This document shows positions 25,089 to 38,910 of a stretch of 64,000 nucleotides of DNA, piece by piece. The notes under the pieces are model-generated. The model made no database searches. It was given only the letters and a program-made list of their open reading frames with translations, and was not told the origin of the DNA. The stretch comes from Rhipicephalus microplus (Eukaryota > Arthropoda > Arachnida > Ixodida > Ixodidae): positions 1,736,001-1,800,000 of the forward strand of contig NW_027464602.1 in the NCBI RefSeq assembly GCF_043290135.1. Reading direction: 5' to 3'. Made by a program: the position numbers and the translations under genes. The first letter of the stretch is position 1; each line of letters begins with the position of its first letter.

Positions 25089-26706
25089 CCACTCTCACCA
25101 CCATCAGAACATATCTTCAAAGCTATCAGCGCAAAGAAAAGAAAGCGCCGCACCACCATCGGGTGGGCTCGAACCTCCAACCTTTCGGTTAACAGCCGAT
25201 CGCGCTAGCCAATTGCGCCAGGGAGAGAGTCCTGCTCCACTCTCACCACCATCAGAACATATCTTCAAAGCTATCAGCCCAAAGAAAGAAAGCACCGCAC
25301 CACCACCGGGTGGGCTGGAACCTCCAACCTTTCGGTTAACAGCCAATCGCGTTAGCCAATTGCGCCACGGAGACAGTCCTGCTCCACTCTCACCACCATC
25401 AGAACATATCTTCAAAGCTATCAGCACAAAGAGAAAAAAGCGCCGCACCACCACCGGGTGGGCTCGAAACTCCAACCTTTCGGTTAACAGCCGATCGCGC
25501 TAGCCAATTGCGCCATGGAGACAGTCCTGCTCCACTCTCACCACCATCAGAACATATCTTCAAAGCTATTACCACAAAGAAAAAAAAGCGCCGCAACACC
25601 ACCGGGTGGGCTCGAACCTCCAACCTTTCGGTTAACAGCCGATCGCGCTAGCCAATTGCGCCACGAAGACAGTCCTGCTGCACTCTCACCACCATCAGAA
25701 CATATCTTCAAAGCTATTACCGCAAAGAAAAAAGCAACACACCACTCCCGGGAGGGCTCGAAATTCCAACCTTTCGGTTAACAGCCGATCGCGCTAGCCC
25801 ATTGCGCCACGGAGACAGTCTTGCTCCACTCTCACCACCATAAGAACATATCTTCAAACTATCAGCGCAAAAAAAAGCGCCGCACCACCACCAGGTGGGC
25901 TCGAACCTTCAACCTTTCGGTTAACAGCCGATCGCACTAGCCAATTGCGCCACGGAGGCAGTCGTGCTCCACTCTTACCACCATCAGAACATATCTTCAA
26001 AGCTATCGCCCCAAAGAAAAAAAAGCAACACACCACTCCCGGGAGGGCTCGAACCTCCAACTTTTCGGTTAACAGCCGATCGCGCTGGCCAATTGCTCCA
26101 CGGAGACAGTCCTGCTCCACTCTCTCCACCATTAGAACATATCTTTCAAGCTATCAGCCGAAAGAAAAAAAAGCGCCGCACCACCACCGGGTGGGCTCGA
26201 AACTCCCACCTTTTGGTTAACGGCCGATCGCGCTAGCCAATTGCGCCACGGAGACAATCGTGCTCCACGCTCACCACCATCAGAAAATATCTTCAAAGCT
26301 ATCATCGCAAAGAAAAAAGCAACACACCCCACCCGGGAGGGCTCGAACCTCCAACTTTTTGGTTAACAGCCGATCGCGCTAGCCAATGGCGCCACAGGGA
26401 CAGTCCTGCTCCACTCTCACCACCGTCAGAACATATCTTCAAAGCTATCAGCACAAAGAAAAAAAAGCGCCACACCATCATCGGGTGGGCTCGAACCTCC
26501 AACCTTTCGGTTAACAGCCGATCGCGCAAGCCAATTGCGCCACGGAGACAGTCCTGCTCCACACTCACCACCGTCAAAACATTTCTTCAGAGCTATCACC
26601 CCAAAGAAAAAAAAGCGCCGCACCACCACCGGGTGGGCTCGAACCTCCAACCTTTCAGTTAACAGCCGATTGCGCCAGCCGATTGCGCCACGGAGACAGT
26701 CCTGGT
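25089..26706 (-). repeat. 11-unit tandem duplication, 1,618 bp, copy 1
   Basis: Repeated head to tail at 26707-28324 with offset 1,618 bp and no difference seen in the lines compared. The pair is present again as a unit at 32315-33932 and 33933-35550, so this duplication preceded the 7,226-bp one. Confidence 0.85.
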
Positions 26707-28324
26707 CCACTCTCACCACCATCAGAACATATCTTCAAAGCTATCAGCGCAAAGAAAAGAAAGCGCCGCACCACCATCGGGTGGGCTCGAACCTCCAACC
26801 TTTCGGTTAACAGCCGATCGCGCTAGCCAATTGCGCCAGGGAGAGAGTCCTGCTCCACTCTCACCACCATCAGAACATATCTTCAAAGCTATCAGCCCAA
26901 AGAAAGAAAGCACCGCACCACCACCGGGTGGGCTGGAACCTCCAACCTTTCGGTTAACAGCCAATCGCGTTAGCCAATTGCGCCACGGAGACAGTCCTGC
27001 TCCACTCTCACCACCATCAGAACATATCTTCAAAGCTATCAGCACAAAGAGAAAAAAGCGCCGCACCACCACCGGGTGGGCTCGAAACTCCAACCTTTCG
27101 GTTAACAGCCGATCGCGCTAGCCAATTGCGCCATGGAGACAGTCCTGCTCCACTCTCACCACCATCAGAACATATCTTCAAAGCTATTACCACAAAGAAA
27201 AAAAAGCGCCGCAACACCACCGGGTGGGCTCGAACCTCCAACCTTTCGGTTAACAGCCGATCGCGCTAGCCAATTGCGCCACGAAGACAGTCCTGCTGCA
27301 CTCTCACCACCATCAGAACATATCTTCAAAGCTATTACCGCAAAGAAAAAAGCAACACACCACTCCCGGGAGGGCTCGAAATTCCAACCTTTCGGTTAAC
27401 AGCCGATCGCGCTAGCCCATTGCGCCACGGAGACAGTCTTGCTCCACTCTCACCACCATAAGAACATATCTTCAAACTATCAGCGCAAAAAAAAGCGCCG
27501 CACCACCACCAGGTGGGCTCGAACCTTCAACCTTTCGGTTAACAGCCGATCGCACTAGCCAATTGCGCCACGGAGGCAGTCGTGCTCCACTCTTACCACC
27601 ATCAGAACATATCTTCAAAGCTATCGCCCCAAAGAAAAAAAAGCAACACACCACTCCCGGGAGGGCTCGAACCTCCAACTTTTCGGTTAACAGCCGATCG
27701 CGCTGGCCAATTGCTCCACGGAGACAGTCCTGCTCCACTCTCTCCACCATTAGAACATATCTTTCAAGCTATCAGCCGAAAGAAAAAAAAGCGCCGCACC
27801 ACCACCGGGTGGGCTCGAAACTCCCACCTTTTGGTTAACGGCCGATCGCGCTAGCCAATTGCGCCACGGAGACAATCGTGCTCCACGCTCACCACCATCA
27901 GAAAATATCTTCAAAGCTATCATCGCAAAGAAAAAAGCAACACACCCCACCCGGGAGGGCTCGAACCTCCAACTTTTTGGTTAACAGCCGATCGCGCTAG
28001 CCAATGGCGCCACAGGGACAGTCCTGCTCCACTCTCACCACCGTCAGAACATATCTTCAAAGCTATCAGCACAAAGAAAAAAAAGCGCCACACCATCATC
28101 GGGTGGGCTCGAACCTCCAACCTTTCGGTTAACAGCCGATCGCGCAAGCCAATTGCGCCACGGAGACAGTCCTGCTCCACACTCACCACCGTCAAAACAT
28201 TTCTTCAGAGCTATCACCCCAAAGAAAAAAAAGCGCCGCACCACCACCGGGTGGGCTCGAACCTCCAACCTTTCAGTTAACAGCCGATTGCGCCAGCCGA
28301 TTGCGCCACGGAGACAGTCCTGGT
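26707..28324 (-). repeat. 11-unit tandem duplication, 1,618 bp, copy 2
   Basis: Similarity to copy 1 ends near 28376, where the A run and CGCGCC replace GAAAGCGCCGCACC. It contains the CCGTTAA-loop and CATCGC-linker units also seen at 22100-22400. Confidence 0.85.
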
Positions 28325-29836
28325 CCACTCTCACCACCATCAGAACATATCTTCAAAGCTATCAGCGCAAAGAAAAAAAAGCGCCGCGCCACCACCGGGT
28401 GAGCTCGAACCTCCAACCTTTCGGTTAACAGCCGATCGCGCTAACCCATTGCGCCACGGGGACAGTCTTGCTTCACTATCACCACTATCAGAACATATCT
28501 TCAAAGCTATCAGCGCAAAGAAAAAAAGCGCCGCACCACCACCGGGTGGGCTCGAACCTCCAACCTTTCGGTTAACAGCCGATCGCGCTAGCCAATTGCG
28601 CCACAGTGACAGTCTTGCTCCACTCTCAACACCATCAGAACATATCTTCAAAGCTACAAGCGCAAAGAAAAAAAAGCGCCGCACCACCACCGGGTGGGCT
28701 CGAACCTCCAACCTTTCGGTTAACAGCCGATCGCGCTAGCCAATTGCGCCACGGGGACAGTCTTGCTCCACTCTCACCACCATCAGAACATATCTTCAAA
28801 GCTATCAGCGCAAAGAAAAAAAAGCGCCGCACCACCACCGGGTGGGCTCGAACCTCCAACCTTTCGGTTAACAGCCGATCGCGCTAGCCAATTGCGCCAG
28901 GGAGACAGTCCTGCTCCGCTCTCACCACCATCAGAACATATCTTCAAAGCTAACAGCCCAAAGACAAAAAGCACCGCACCACCACCGGGTGGGCTGGAAC
29001 CTCCAACCTTTCGGTTAACAGCCAATCGCGTTAGCCAATTGCGCCACGGAGACAGTCCTGCTCCACTCTCACCACCATCAGAACATATCTTCAAAGCTAT
29101 TAGCCCAAAGAAAAAAAGCACCGCACCACCACCGGGTGGGCTCGAACTTCCAACCTTTCGGTTAACAGCCAATCGCGCTAGCCAATTGCGCCACGGAGAC
29201 AGTCCTGCTTCACTCTCACCACCAGCAGAACATATCTTCAAAGCTATCAGCACAAAGAAAAAAAAGCGCCACACCATCATCGGGTGGGCTCGAACCTCCA
29301 ACCTTTCGGTTAACAGCCGATCGCGCAAGCCAATTGCGCCACGGAGACAGTCCTGCTCCACACTCACCACCGTCAAAACATTTCTTCAGAGCTATCACCC
29401 CAAAGAAAAAAAAGCGCCGCACCACCACCGGGTGAGCTCGAACCTCCAACCTTTCAGTTAACAGCCAATCGCGCTAGCCCAATGCGCCACGGAGACAGTC
29501 TTGCTCCACTCTCAACACCATCAGAACATATCTTCAAAGCTATCAGCGCAAAGAAGAAAAAGCGCCGCACCACCACCGGGTGGGCTCGAACCTCCAACCT
29601 TTCGGTTAACAGCCGATCGCGCTAGCCAATCGCGCCACGGAGACAGTCCTGCTCCACTCTCACTACCACCAGAACATATCTTCAAAGCTATCAGTGCAAA
29701 GAAAAAAGCAACACACCACTCCGGGGAGGGCTCGAAACTCCCACCTTTCGGTTAACAGCCCTTCGCGCTAGCCCTATGCGCCACGGGGACAGTCTTGCTC
29801 CACTCTCACCACTATCAGAAGATATCTTCAAAGCTA

Positions 29837-30555
29837 ACAGCCCAAAGACAAAAAGCACCGCACCACCACCGGGTGGGCTGGAACCTCCAACCTTTCGGTT
29901 AACAGCCAATCGCGTTAGCCAATTGCGCCACGGAGACAGTCCTGCTCCACTCTCACCACCATCAGAACATAACTTCTAAGCTATCGGCACAAAGAGAAAA
30001 AAGCGCCGCACCACCACCGGGTGGGCTCGAAACTCCAACCTTTCGGTTAACAGCCGATCGCGCTAGCCAATTGCGCCATGGAGACAGTCCTGCTCCACTC
30101 TCACTACCACCAGAACATATCTTCAAAGCTATCAGTGCAAAGAAAAAAGCAACACACCACTCCGGGGAGGGCTCGAAACTCCCACCTTTCGGTTAACAGC
30201 CCTTCGCGCTAGCCCTATGCGCCACGGGGACAGTCTTGCTCCACTCTCACCACTATCAGAACATATCTTCAAAGCTAACAGCCCAAAGACAAAAAGCACC
30301 GCACCACCACCGGGTGGGCTGGAACCTCCAACCTTTCGGTTAACAGCCAATCGCGTTAGCCAATTGCGCCACGGAGACAGTCCTGCTCCACTCTCACCAC
30401 CATCAGAACATATCTTCAAAGCTATTAGCCCAAAGAAAAAAAGCACCGCACCACCACCGGGTGGGCTCGAACTTCCAACCTTTCGGTTAACAGCCAATCG
30501 CGCTAGCCAATTGCGCCACGGAGACAGTCCTGCTTCACTCTCACCACCAGCAGAA
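29837..30555 (-). repeat. Spacer units between the 7,226-bp-offset blocks, with a 441-bp duplication
   Basis: Five units. A stretch with linker CACTACCACCAGAAC and T arm CTCCGGGGAGGG occurs near 29660 and again near 30100, about 441 bp (three units) apart, and also in copies near 36890 and 45580. This suggests that local exchange created the spacer. Confidence 0.7.
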
Positions 30556-33500
30556 CATATCTTCAAAGCTATCAGCGCAAAGAAAAAAAAAGCGCCGCGC
30601 CACCACCGGGTGAGCTCGAACCTCCAACCTTTCGGTTAACAGCCGATCGCGCTAACCCATTGCGCCACGGGGACAGTCTTGCTTCACTATCACCACTATC
30701 AGAACATATCTTCAAAGCTATCAGCGCAAAGAAAAAAAAGCGCCGCACCACCACCGGGTGGGCTCGAACCTCCAACCTTTCGGTTAACAGCCGATCGCGC
30801 TAGCCAATTGCGCCACAGTGACAGTCTTGCTCCACTCTCAACACCATCAGAACATATCTTCAAAGCTACAAGCGCAAAGAAAAAAAAAGCGCCGCACCAC
30901 CACCGGGTGGGCTCGAACCTCCAACCTTTCGGTTAACAGCCGATCGCGCTAGCCAATTGCGCCACGGGGACAGTCTTGCTCCACTCTCACCACCATCAGA
31001 ACATATCTTCAAAGCTATCAGCGCAAAGAAAAAAAAGCGCCGCACCACCACCGGGTGGGCTCGAACCTCCAACCTTTCGGTTAACAGCCGATCGCGCTAG
31101 CCAATTGCGCCAGGGAGACAGTCCTGCTCCACTCTCACCACCATCAGAACATATCTTCAAAGCTAACAGCCCAAAGACAAAAAGCACCGCACCACCACCG
31201 GGTGGGCTGGAACCTCCAACCTTTCGGTTAACAGCCAATCGCGTTAGCCAATTGCGCCACGGAGACAGTCCTGCTCCACTCTCACCACCATCAGAACATA
31301 ACTTCTAAGCTATCGGCACAAAGAGAAAAAAGCGCCGCACCACCACCGGGTGGGCTCGAAACTCCAACCTTTCGGTTAACAGCCGATCGCGCTAGCCAAT
31401 TGCGCCATGGAGACAGTCCTGCTCCACTCTCACCACCATCAGAACATATCTTCAAAGCTATTCCCACAAAGAAAAAAAAGCGCCGCAACACCACCGGGCG
31501 GGCTCGAACCTCCAACCTTTCGGTTAACAGCCGATCGCGCTAGCCAATTGCGCCACGGAGACAGTCCTGCTTCACTCTCACCACCATCAGAACATATCTT
31601 CGAAGCTATCAGCACAAAGAAAAAAAAGCGCCACACCATCATCGGGTGGGCTCGAACCTCCAACCTTTCGGTTAACAGCCGATCGCGCAAGCCAATTGCG
31701 CCACGGAGACAGTCCTGCTCCACACTCACCACCGTCAAAACATTTCTTCAGAGCTATCACCCCAAAGAAAAAAAAAGAGCCGCACCACCACCGGGTGGGC
31801 TCGAACCTCCAACCTTTCGGTTAACAGCCGATCGCGCTAGCCAATTGCGCCACGAAGACAGTCCTGCTGCACTCTCACCACCATCAGAACATATCTTCAA
31901 AGCTATCACCCCAAAGAAAAAAAAAAGAGCCGCACCACCACCGGGTGGGCTCGAACCTCCAACCTTTCGGTTAACAGCCGATCGCGCTAGCCAATTGTGC
32001 CACGAAGACAGTCCTGCTGCACTCTCACCACCATCAGAACATATCTTCAAAGCTGTCAGCCCAAAGAAAAAAAAGCACCGCACCACTCCCGGGAGGGATC
32101 GAAACTCCAACCTTTCGGTTAACAGCCGATCGCGCTTGCCCATTGCGCCACGGGGACAGTCTTGCTCCACTCTCACCACCATCAGAACATATCTTCAAAG
32201 CTATCAGCCCAAAGAAAAAAAAGCACCGCACCACTCCCGGGAGGGATCGAAACTCCAACCTTTTGGTTAACAGCCGATCGCGCTTGCCCATTGCGCCACG
32301 GGGACAGTCTTGCTCCACTCTCACCACCATCAGAACATATCTTCAAAGCTATCAGCGCAAAGAAAAGAAAGCGCCGCACCACCATCGGGTGGGCTCGAAC
32401 CTCCAACCTTTCGGTTAACAGCCGATCGCGCTAGCCAATTGCGCCAGGGAGAGAGTCCTGCTCCACTCTCACCACCATCAGAACATATCTTCAAAGCTAT
32501 CAGCCCAAAGAAAGAAAGCACCGCACCACCACCGGGTGGGCTGGAACCTCCAACCTTTCGGTTAACAGCCAATCGCGTTAGCCAATTGCGCCACGGAGAC
32601 AGTCCTGCTCCACTCTCACCACCATCAGAACATATCTTCAAAGCTATCAGCACAAAGAGAAAAAAGCGCCGCACCACCACCGGGTGGGCTCGAAACTCCA
32701 ACCTTTCGGTTAACAGCCGATCGCGCTAGCCAATTGCGCCATGGAGACAGTCCTGCTCCACTCTCACCACCATCAGAACATATCTTCAAAGCTATTACCA
32801 CAAAGAAAAAAAAGCGCCGCAACACCACCGGGTGGGCTCGAACCTCCAACCTTTCGGTTAACAGCCGATCGCGCTAGCCAATTGCGCCACGAAGACAGTC
32901 CTGCTGCACTCTCACCACCATCAGAACATATCTTCAAAGCTATTACCGCAAAGAAAAAAGCAACACACCACTCCCGGGAGGGCTCGAAATTCCAACCTTT
33001 CGGTTAACAGCCGATCGCGCTAGCCCATTGCGCCACGGAGACAGTCTTGCTCCACTCTCACCACCATAAGAACATATCTTCAAACTATCAGCGCAAAAAA
33101 AAGCGCCGCACCACCACCAGGTGGGCTCGAACCTTCAACCTTTCGGTTAACAGCCGATCGCACTAGCCAATTGCGCCACGGAGGCAGTCGTGCTCCACTC
33201 TTACCACCATCAGAACATATCTTCAAAGCTATCGCCCCAAAGAAAAAAAAGCAACACACCACTCCCGGGAGGGCTCGAACCTCCAACTTTTCGGTTAACA
33301 GCCGATCGCGCTGGCCAATTGCTCCACGGAGACAGTCCTGCTCCACTCTCTCCACCATTAGAACATATCTTTCAAGCTATCAGCCGAAAGAAAAAAAAGC
33401 GCCGCACCACCACCGGGTGGGCTCGAAACTCCCACCTTTTGGTTAACGGCCGATCGCGCTAGCCAATTGCGCCACGGAGACAATCGTGCTCCACGCTCAC

Positions 33501-36500
33501 CACCATCAGAAAATATCTTCAAAGCTATCATCGCAAAGAAAAAAGCAACACACCCCACCCGGGAGGGCTCGAACCTCCAACTTTTTGGTTAACAGCCGAT
33601 CGCGCTAGCCAATGGCGCCACAGGGACAGTCCTGCTCCACTCTCACCACCGTCAGAACATATCTTCAAAGCTATCAGCACAAAGAAAAAAAAGCGCCACA
33701 CCATCATCGGGTGGGCTCGAACCTCCAACCTTTCGGTTAACAGCCGATCGCGCAAGCCAATTGCGCCACGGAGACAGTCCTGCTCCACACTCACCACCGT
33801 CAAAACATTTCTTCAGAGCTATCACCCCAAAGAAAAAAAAGCGCCGCACCACCACCGGGTGGGCTCGAACCTCCAACCTTTCAGTTAACAGCCGATTGCG
33901 CCAGCCGATTGCGCCACGGAGACAGTCCTGGTCCACTCTCACCACCATCAGAACATATCTTCAAAGCTATCAGCGCAAAGAAAAGAAAGCGCCGCACCAC
34001 CATCGGGTGGGCTCGAACCTCCAACCTTTCGGTTAACAGCCGATCGCGCTAGCCAATTGCGCCAGGGAGAGAGTCCTGCTCCACTCTCACCACCATCAGA
34101 ACATATCTTCAAAGCTATCAGCCCAAAGAAAGAAAGCACCGCACCACCACCGGGTGGGCTGGAACCTCCAACCTTTCGGTTAACAGCCAATCGCGTTAGC
34201 CAATTGCGCCACGGAGACAGTCCTGCTCCACTCTCACCACCATCAGAACATATCTTCAAAGCTATCAGCACAAAGAGAAAAAAGCGCCGCACCACCACCG
34301 GGTGGGCTCGAAACTCCAACCTTTCGGTTAACAGCCGATCGCGCTAGCCAATTGCGCCATGGAGACAGTCCTGCTCCACTCTCACCACCATCAGAACATA
34401 TCTTCAAAGCTATTACCACAAAGAAAAAAAAGCGCCGCAACACCACCGGGTGGGCTCGAACCTCCAACCTTTCGGTTAACAGCCGATCGCGCTAGCCAAT
34501 TGCGCCACGAAGACAGTCCTGCTGCACTCTCACCACCATCAGAACATATCTTCAAAGCTATTACCGCAAAGAAAAAAGCAACACACCACTCCCGGGAGGG
34601 CTCGAAATTCCAACCTTTCGGTTAACAGCCGATCGCGCTAGCCCATTGCGCCACGGAGACAGTCTTGCTCCACTCTCACCACCATAAGAACATATCTTCA
34701 AACTATCAGCGCAAAAAAAAGCGCCGCACCACCACCAGGTGGGCTCGAACCTTCAACCTTTCGGTTAACAGCCGATCGCACTAGCCAATTGCGCCACGGA
34801 GGCAGTCGTGCTCCACTCTTACCACCATCAGAACATATCTTCAAAGCTATCGCCCCAAAGAAAAAAAAGCAACACACCACTCCCGGGAGGGCTCGAACCT
34901 CCAACTTTTCGGTTAACAGCCGATCGCGCTGGCCAATTGCTCCACGGAGACAGTCCTGCTCCACTCTCTCCACCATTAGAACATATCTTTCAAGCTATCA
35001 GCCGAAAGAAAAAAAAGCGCCGCACCACCACCGGGTGGGCTCGAAACTCCCACCTTTTGGTTAACGGCCGATCGCGCTAGCCAATTGCGCCACGGAGACA
35101 ATCGTGCTCCACGCTCACCACCATCAGAAAATATCTTCAAAGCTATCATCGCAAAGAAAAAAGCAACACACCCCACCCGGGAGGGCTCGAACCTCCAACT
35201 TTTTGGTTAACAGCCGATCGCGCTAGCCAATGGCGCCACAGGGACAGTCCTGCTCCACTCTCACCACCGTCAGAACATATCTTCAAAGCTATCAGCACAA
35301 AGAAAAAAAAGCGCCACACCATCATCGGGTGGGCGCGAACCTCCAACCTTTCGGTTAACAGCCGATCGCGCAAGCCAATTGCGCCACGGAGACAGTCCTG
35401 CTCCACACTCACCACCGTCAAAACATTTCTTCAGAGCTATCACCCCAAAGAAAAAAAAGCGCCGCACCACCACCGGGTGGGCTCGAACCTCCAACCTTTC
35501 AGTTAACAGCCGATTGCGCCAGCCGATTGCGCCACGGAGACAGTCCTGGTCCACTCTCACCACCATCAGAACATATCTTCAAAGCTATCAGCGCAAAGAA
35601 AAAAAAGCGCCGCGCCACCACCGGGTGAGCTCGAACCTCCAACCTTTCGGTTAACAGCCGATCGCGCTAACCCATTGCGCCACGGGGACAGTCTTGCTTC
35701 ACTATCACCACTATCAGAACATATCTTCAAACCTATCAGCGCAAAGAAAAAAAGCGCCGCACCACCACCGGGTGGGCTCGAACCTCCAACCTTTCGGTTA
35801 ACAGCCGATCGCGCTAGCCAATTGCGCCACAGTGACAGTCTTGCTCCACTCTCAACACCATCAGAACATATCTTCAAAGCTACAAGCGCAAAGAAAAAAA
35901 AGCGCCGCACCACCACCGGGTGGGCTCGAACCTCCAACCTTTCGGTTAACAGCCGATCGCGCTAGCCAATTGCGCCACGGGGACAGTCTTGCTCCACTCT
36001 CACCACCATCAGAACATATCTTCAAAGCTATCAGCGCAAAGAAAAAAAAGCGCCGCACCACCACCGGGTGGGCTCGAACCTCCAACCTTTCGGTTAACAG
36101 CCGATCGCGCTAGCCAATTGCGCCAGGGAGACAGTCCTGCTCCGCTCTCACCACCATCAGAACATATCTTCAAAGCTAACAGCCCAAAGACAAAAAGCAC
36201 CGCACCACCACCGGGTGGGCTGGAACCTCCAACCTTTCGGTTAACAGCCAATCGCGTTAGCCAATTGCGCCACGGAGACAGTCCTGCTCCACTCTCACCA
36301 CCATCAGAACATATCTTCAAAGCTATTAGCCCAAAGAAAAAAAGCACCGCACCACCACCGGGTGGGCTCGAACTTCCAACCTTTCGGTTAACAGCCAATC
36401 GCGCTAGCCAATTGCGCCACGGAGACAGTCCTGCTTCACTCTCACCACCAGCAGAACATATCTTCAAAGCTATCAGCACAAAGAAAAAAAAGCGCCACAC

Positions 36501-37062
36501 CATCATCGGGTGGGCTCGAACCTCCAACCTTTCGGTTAACAGCCGATCGCGCAAGCCAATTGCGCCACGGAGACAGTCCTGCTCCACACTCACCACCGTC
36601 AAAACATTTCTTCAGAGCTATCACCCCAAAGAAAAAAAAGCGCCGCACCACCACCGGGTGAGCTCGAACCTCCAACCTTTCAGTTAACAGCCAATCGCGC
36701 TAGCCCAATGCGCCACGGAGACAGTCTTGCTCCACTCTCAACACCATCAGAACATATCTTCAAAGCTATCAGCGCAAAGAAGAAAAAGCGCCGCACCACC
36801 ACCGGGTGGGCTCGAACCTCCAACCTTTCGGTTAACAGCCGATCGCGCTAGCCAATCGCGCCACGGAGACAGTCCTGCTCCACTCTCACTACCACCAGAA
36901 CATATCTTCAAAGCTATCAGTGCAAAGAAAAAAGCAACACACCACTCCGGGGAGGGCTCGAAACTCCCACCTTTCGGTTAACAGCCCTTCGCGCTAGCCC
37001 TATGCGCCACGGGGACAGTCTTGCTCCACTCTCACCACTATCAGAAGATATCTTCAAAGCTA
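30556..37062 (-). repeat. Higher-order block, copy 2 of the 7,226-bp offset pair
   Basis: The second copy of 23330-29836, including both 1,618-bp sub-copies (32315-33932 and 33933-35550). Its right part, 35648 onward, is also the source or partner of the block at 44337-47202. Confidence 0.85.
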
Positions 37063-38513
37063 TCAGCGCAAAGAAAAAAAAGCGCCGCACCACCACCGGG
37101 TGGGCTCGAACCTCCAGCCTTTCGGTTAATCGCCGATCGCGCAAGCCAATTGCGCCACGGAGACAGTCATGCTCCACTTTCACCACCATCAGAACATATC
37201 TTCAAAGCTATCAGCCCAAAGAAAAAAAGCACCGCACCACCACCGGGTGGGCTGGAACCTCCAACCTTTCGGTTAACAGCCAATCGCGTTAGCCAATTGC
37301 GCCACGGAGACAGTCCTGCTCCACTCTCACCACCATCAGAAAATATCTTCAAAGCTATCAGCACAAAGAGAAAAAAGCGCCGCACCACCACCGGGTGGGC
37401 TCGAAACTCCAACCTTTCGGTTAACAGCCGATCGCGCTAGCCAATTGCGCCATAGAGACAGTCCTGCTCCACTCTCACCACCATCAGAACATATCTTCAA
37501 AGCTATTACCACAAAGAAAAAAAAGCGCCGCAACACCACCGGGTGGGCTCGAACCTCCAACCTTTCGGTTAACAGCCGATCGCGCTAGCCAATTGCGCCA
37601 CGAAGACAGTCCTGCTGCACTCTCACCACCATCGGAACATATCTTCAAAGCTATTACCGCAAAGAAAAAAGCAACACACCACTCCCGGGAGGGCTCGAAA
37701 TTCCAACGTTTCGGTTAACAGCCGATCGAGCTAGCCCATTGCGCCACGGAGACAGTCTTGCTCCACTCTCACCACCATCAGAACATATCTTCAAACTATC
37801 ACCGCAAAAAAAAGCGCCGCACCACCACCGGGTGGGCTCGAAATTTCAACCTTTTGGTTAACAGCCGATCGCGCTTGCCCATTGCGCCACGTGGACAGTC
37901 TTGCTCCACTCTCACCACCATCAGAATATTTCTTCAGAGCTATCAGCCCAAAGAAGAAAAAGCGCCGCACCACCACCGGGTGGGCTCGAAACTCCAACCT
38001 TTCGGTTATCAGCCGATCGCGCTAGCCAATTGCGCCATGGAGACAGTCCTGCTCCACTCTCACCACCATCAGAACATATCTTCAAAGCTATCAGCGCAAC
38101 GAAAAAAAAGCGCCGCCCCACCACCGGGTGGGCTCGAACCTCCAACCTTTCGGTTAACAGCCGATCACACTAGCCAATTGCGCCAAAGAGACAGCCTTGC
38201 TCCAATCTCAACACCATCAGAACATATCTTCAAAGCTATTAGCGCAAAGAAAAAAAGCGCCGCACCATCACCGGGTGGGCTCGAACATCCAACCTTTGGG
38301 TTAACAGCCGATCGCGCTAACCAATTGTGCCACGGAGACAGTCCTGCTCCACTCTCACCACCATCAGAACATATCTTCAAAGCTATTAGTGCAAAGAAAA
38401 AAGCAGCACACCACTCCTGGGAGGGCTCGAAACTCCAACCTTTCGGTTAACAGCCGATCGCGCTAGCCCTTTGCGCCACGGGGACAGTCTTGCTCCACTC
38501 TCACCACCATCAG
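35648..38513 (-). repeat. Block duplicated at 8,689-bp offset, copy 1
   Basis: Matches 44337-47202 over about 2.87 kb, starting inside the 7,226-bp block and running past its end. The overlap of two duplication systems shows successive rounds of exchange. One unit difference is AAACCTATCAG at 35730 against AAAGCTATCAG in the partner. Confidence 0.8.
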
Positions 38514-38879
38514 TACATATCTTCAAAGCTATGAGCACAAAGAAAAAAAAAACGCCGCACCACCACCGGGTGGGCTCGAACCTCCAACCTTTCGGTCAAT
38601 AGGTAATCGCGCTAGCCAATTGCGCCACGGAGAAAGTCCTGCTCCACTCTCACTACCATCAGAACATATCTTCAAAGCTATCAGCACAAAGAAAAAAAAG
38701 CGGCACACCACCACCGGGTGGGCTCGAACCTCCAACCTTTCGTTTAACAGCCAGTCGCGCTAGCCAATTGCGCCACGGAGACAGTCCTGCTCCACTCTCA
38801 CCACCTTCAGAACATATCTTCAAAGCTATCAGCACAAAGAAAAAAAAGCGCCGCACCACCACCGGGCAGGCTCGAAACT

Positions 38880-38910
<31 letters not shown>

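Larger units (their letters stand above)
23330..29836 (-). repeat. Higher-order block, copy 1 of a 7,226-bp offset pair
   Basis: Constant 7,226-bp offset to 30556-37062 over about 6.5 kb. Differences are few; for example the B-box T in copy 1 (28109) is G at 35335. The left boundary is near 23330, where the preceding linkers differ, and the right one at about 29836, where AACAGCCC replaces ATCAGCGC. Confidence 0.85.

Noticed and set aside
28783..29376. 197-aa antisense open frame (copies at 36009-36602 and 44698-45291)
   Set aside because: It is the - strand reading of the tRNA-like units themselves (repeats of VGGSSPPGGGA and ALKICSDGGESGA); it would overlap the tRNA bodies and has no coding signature.
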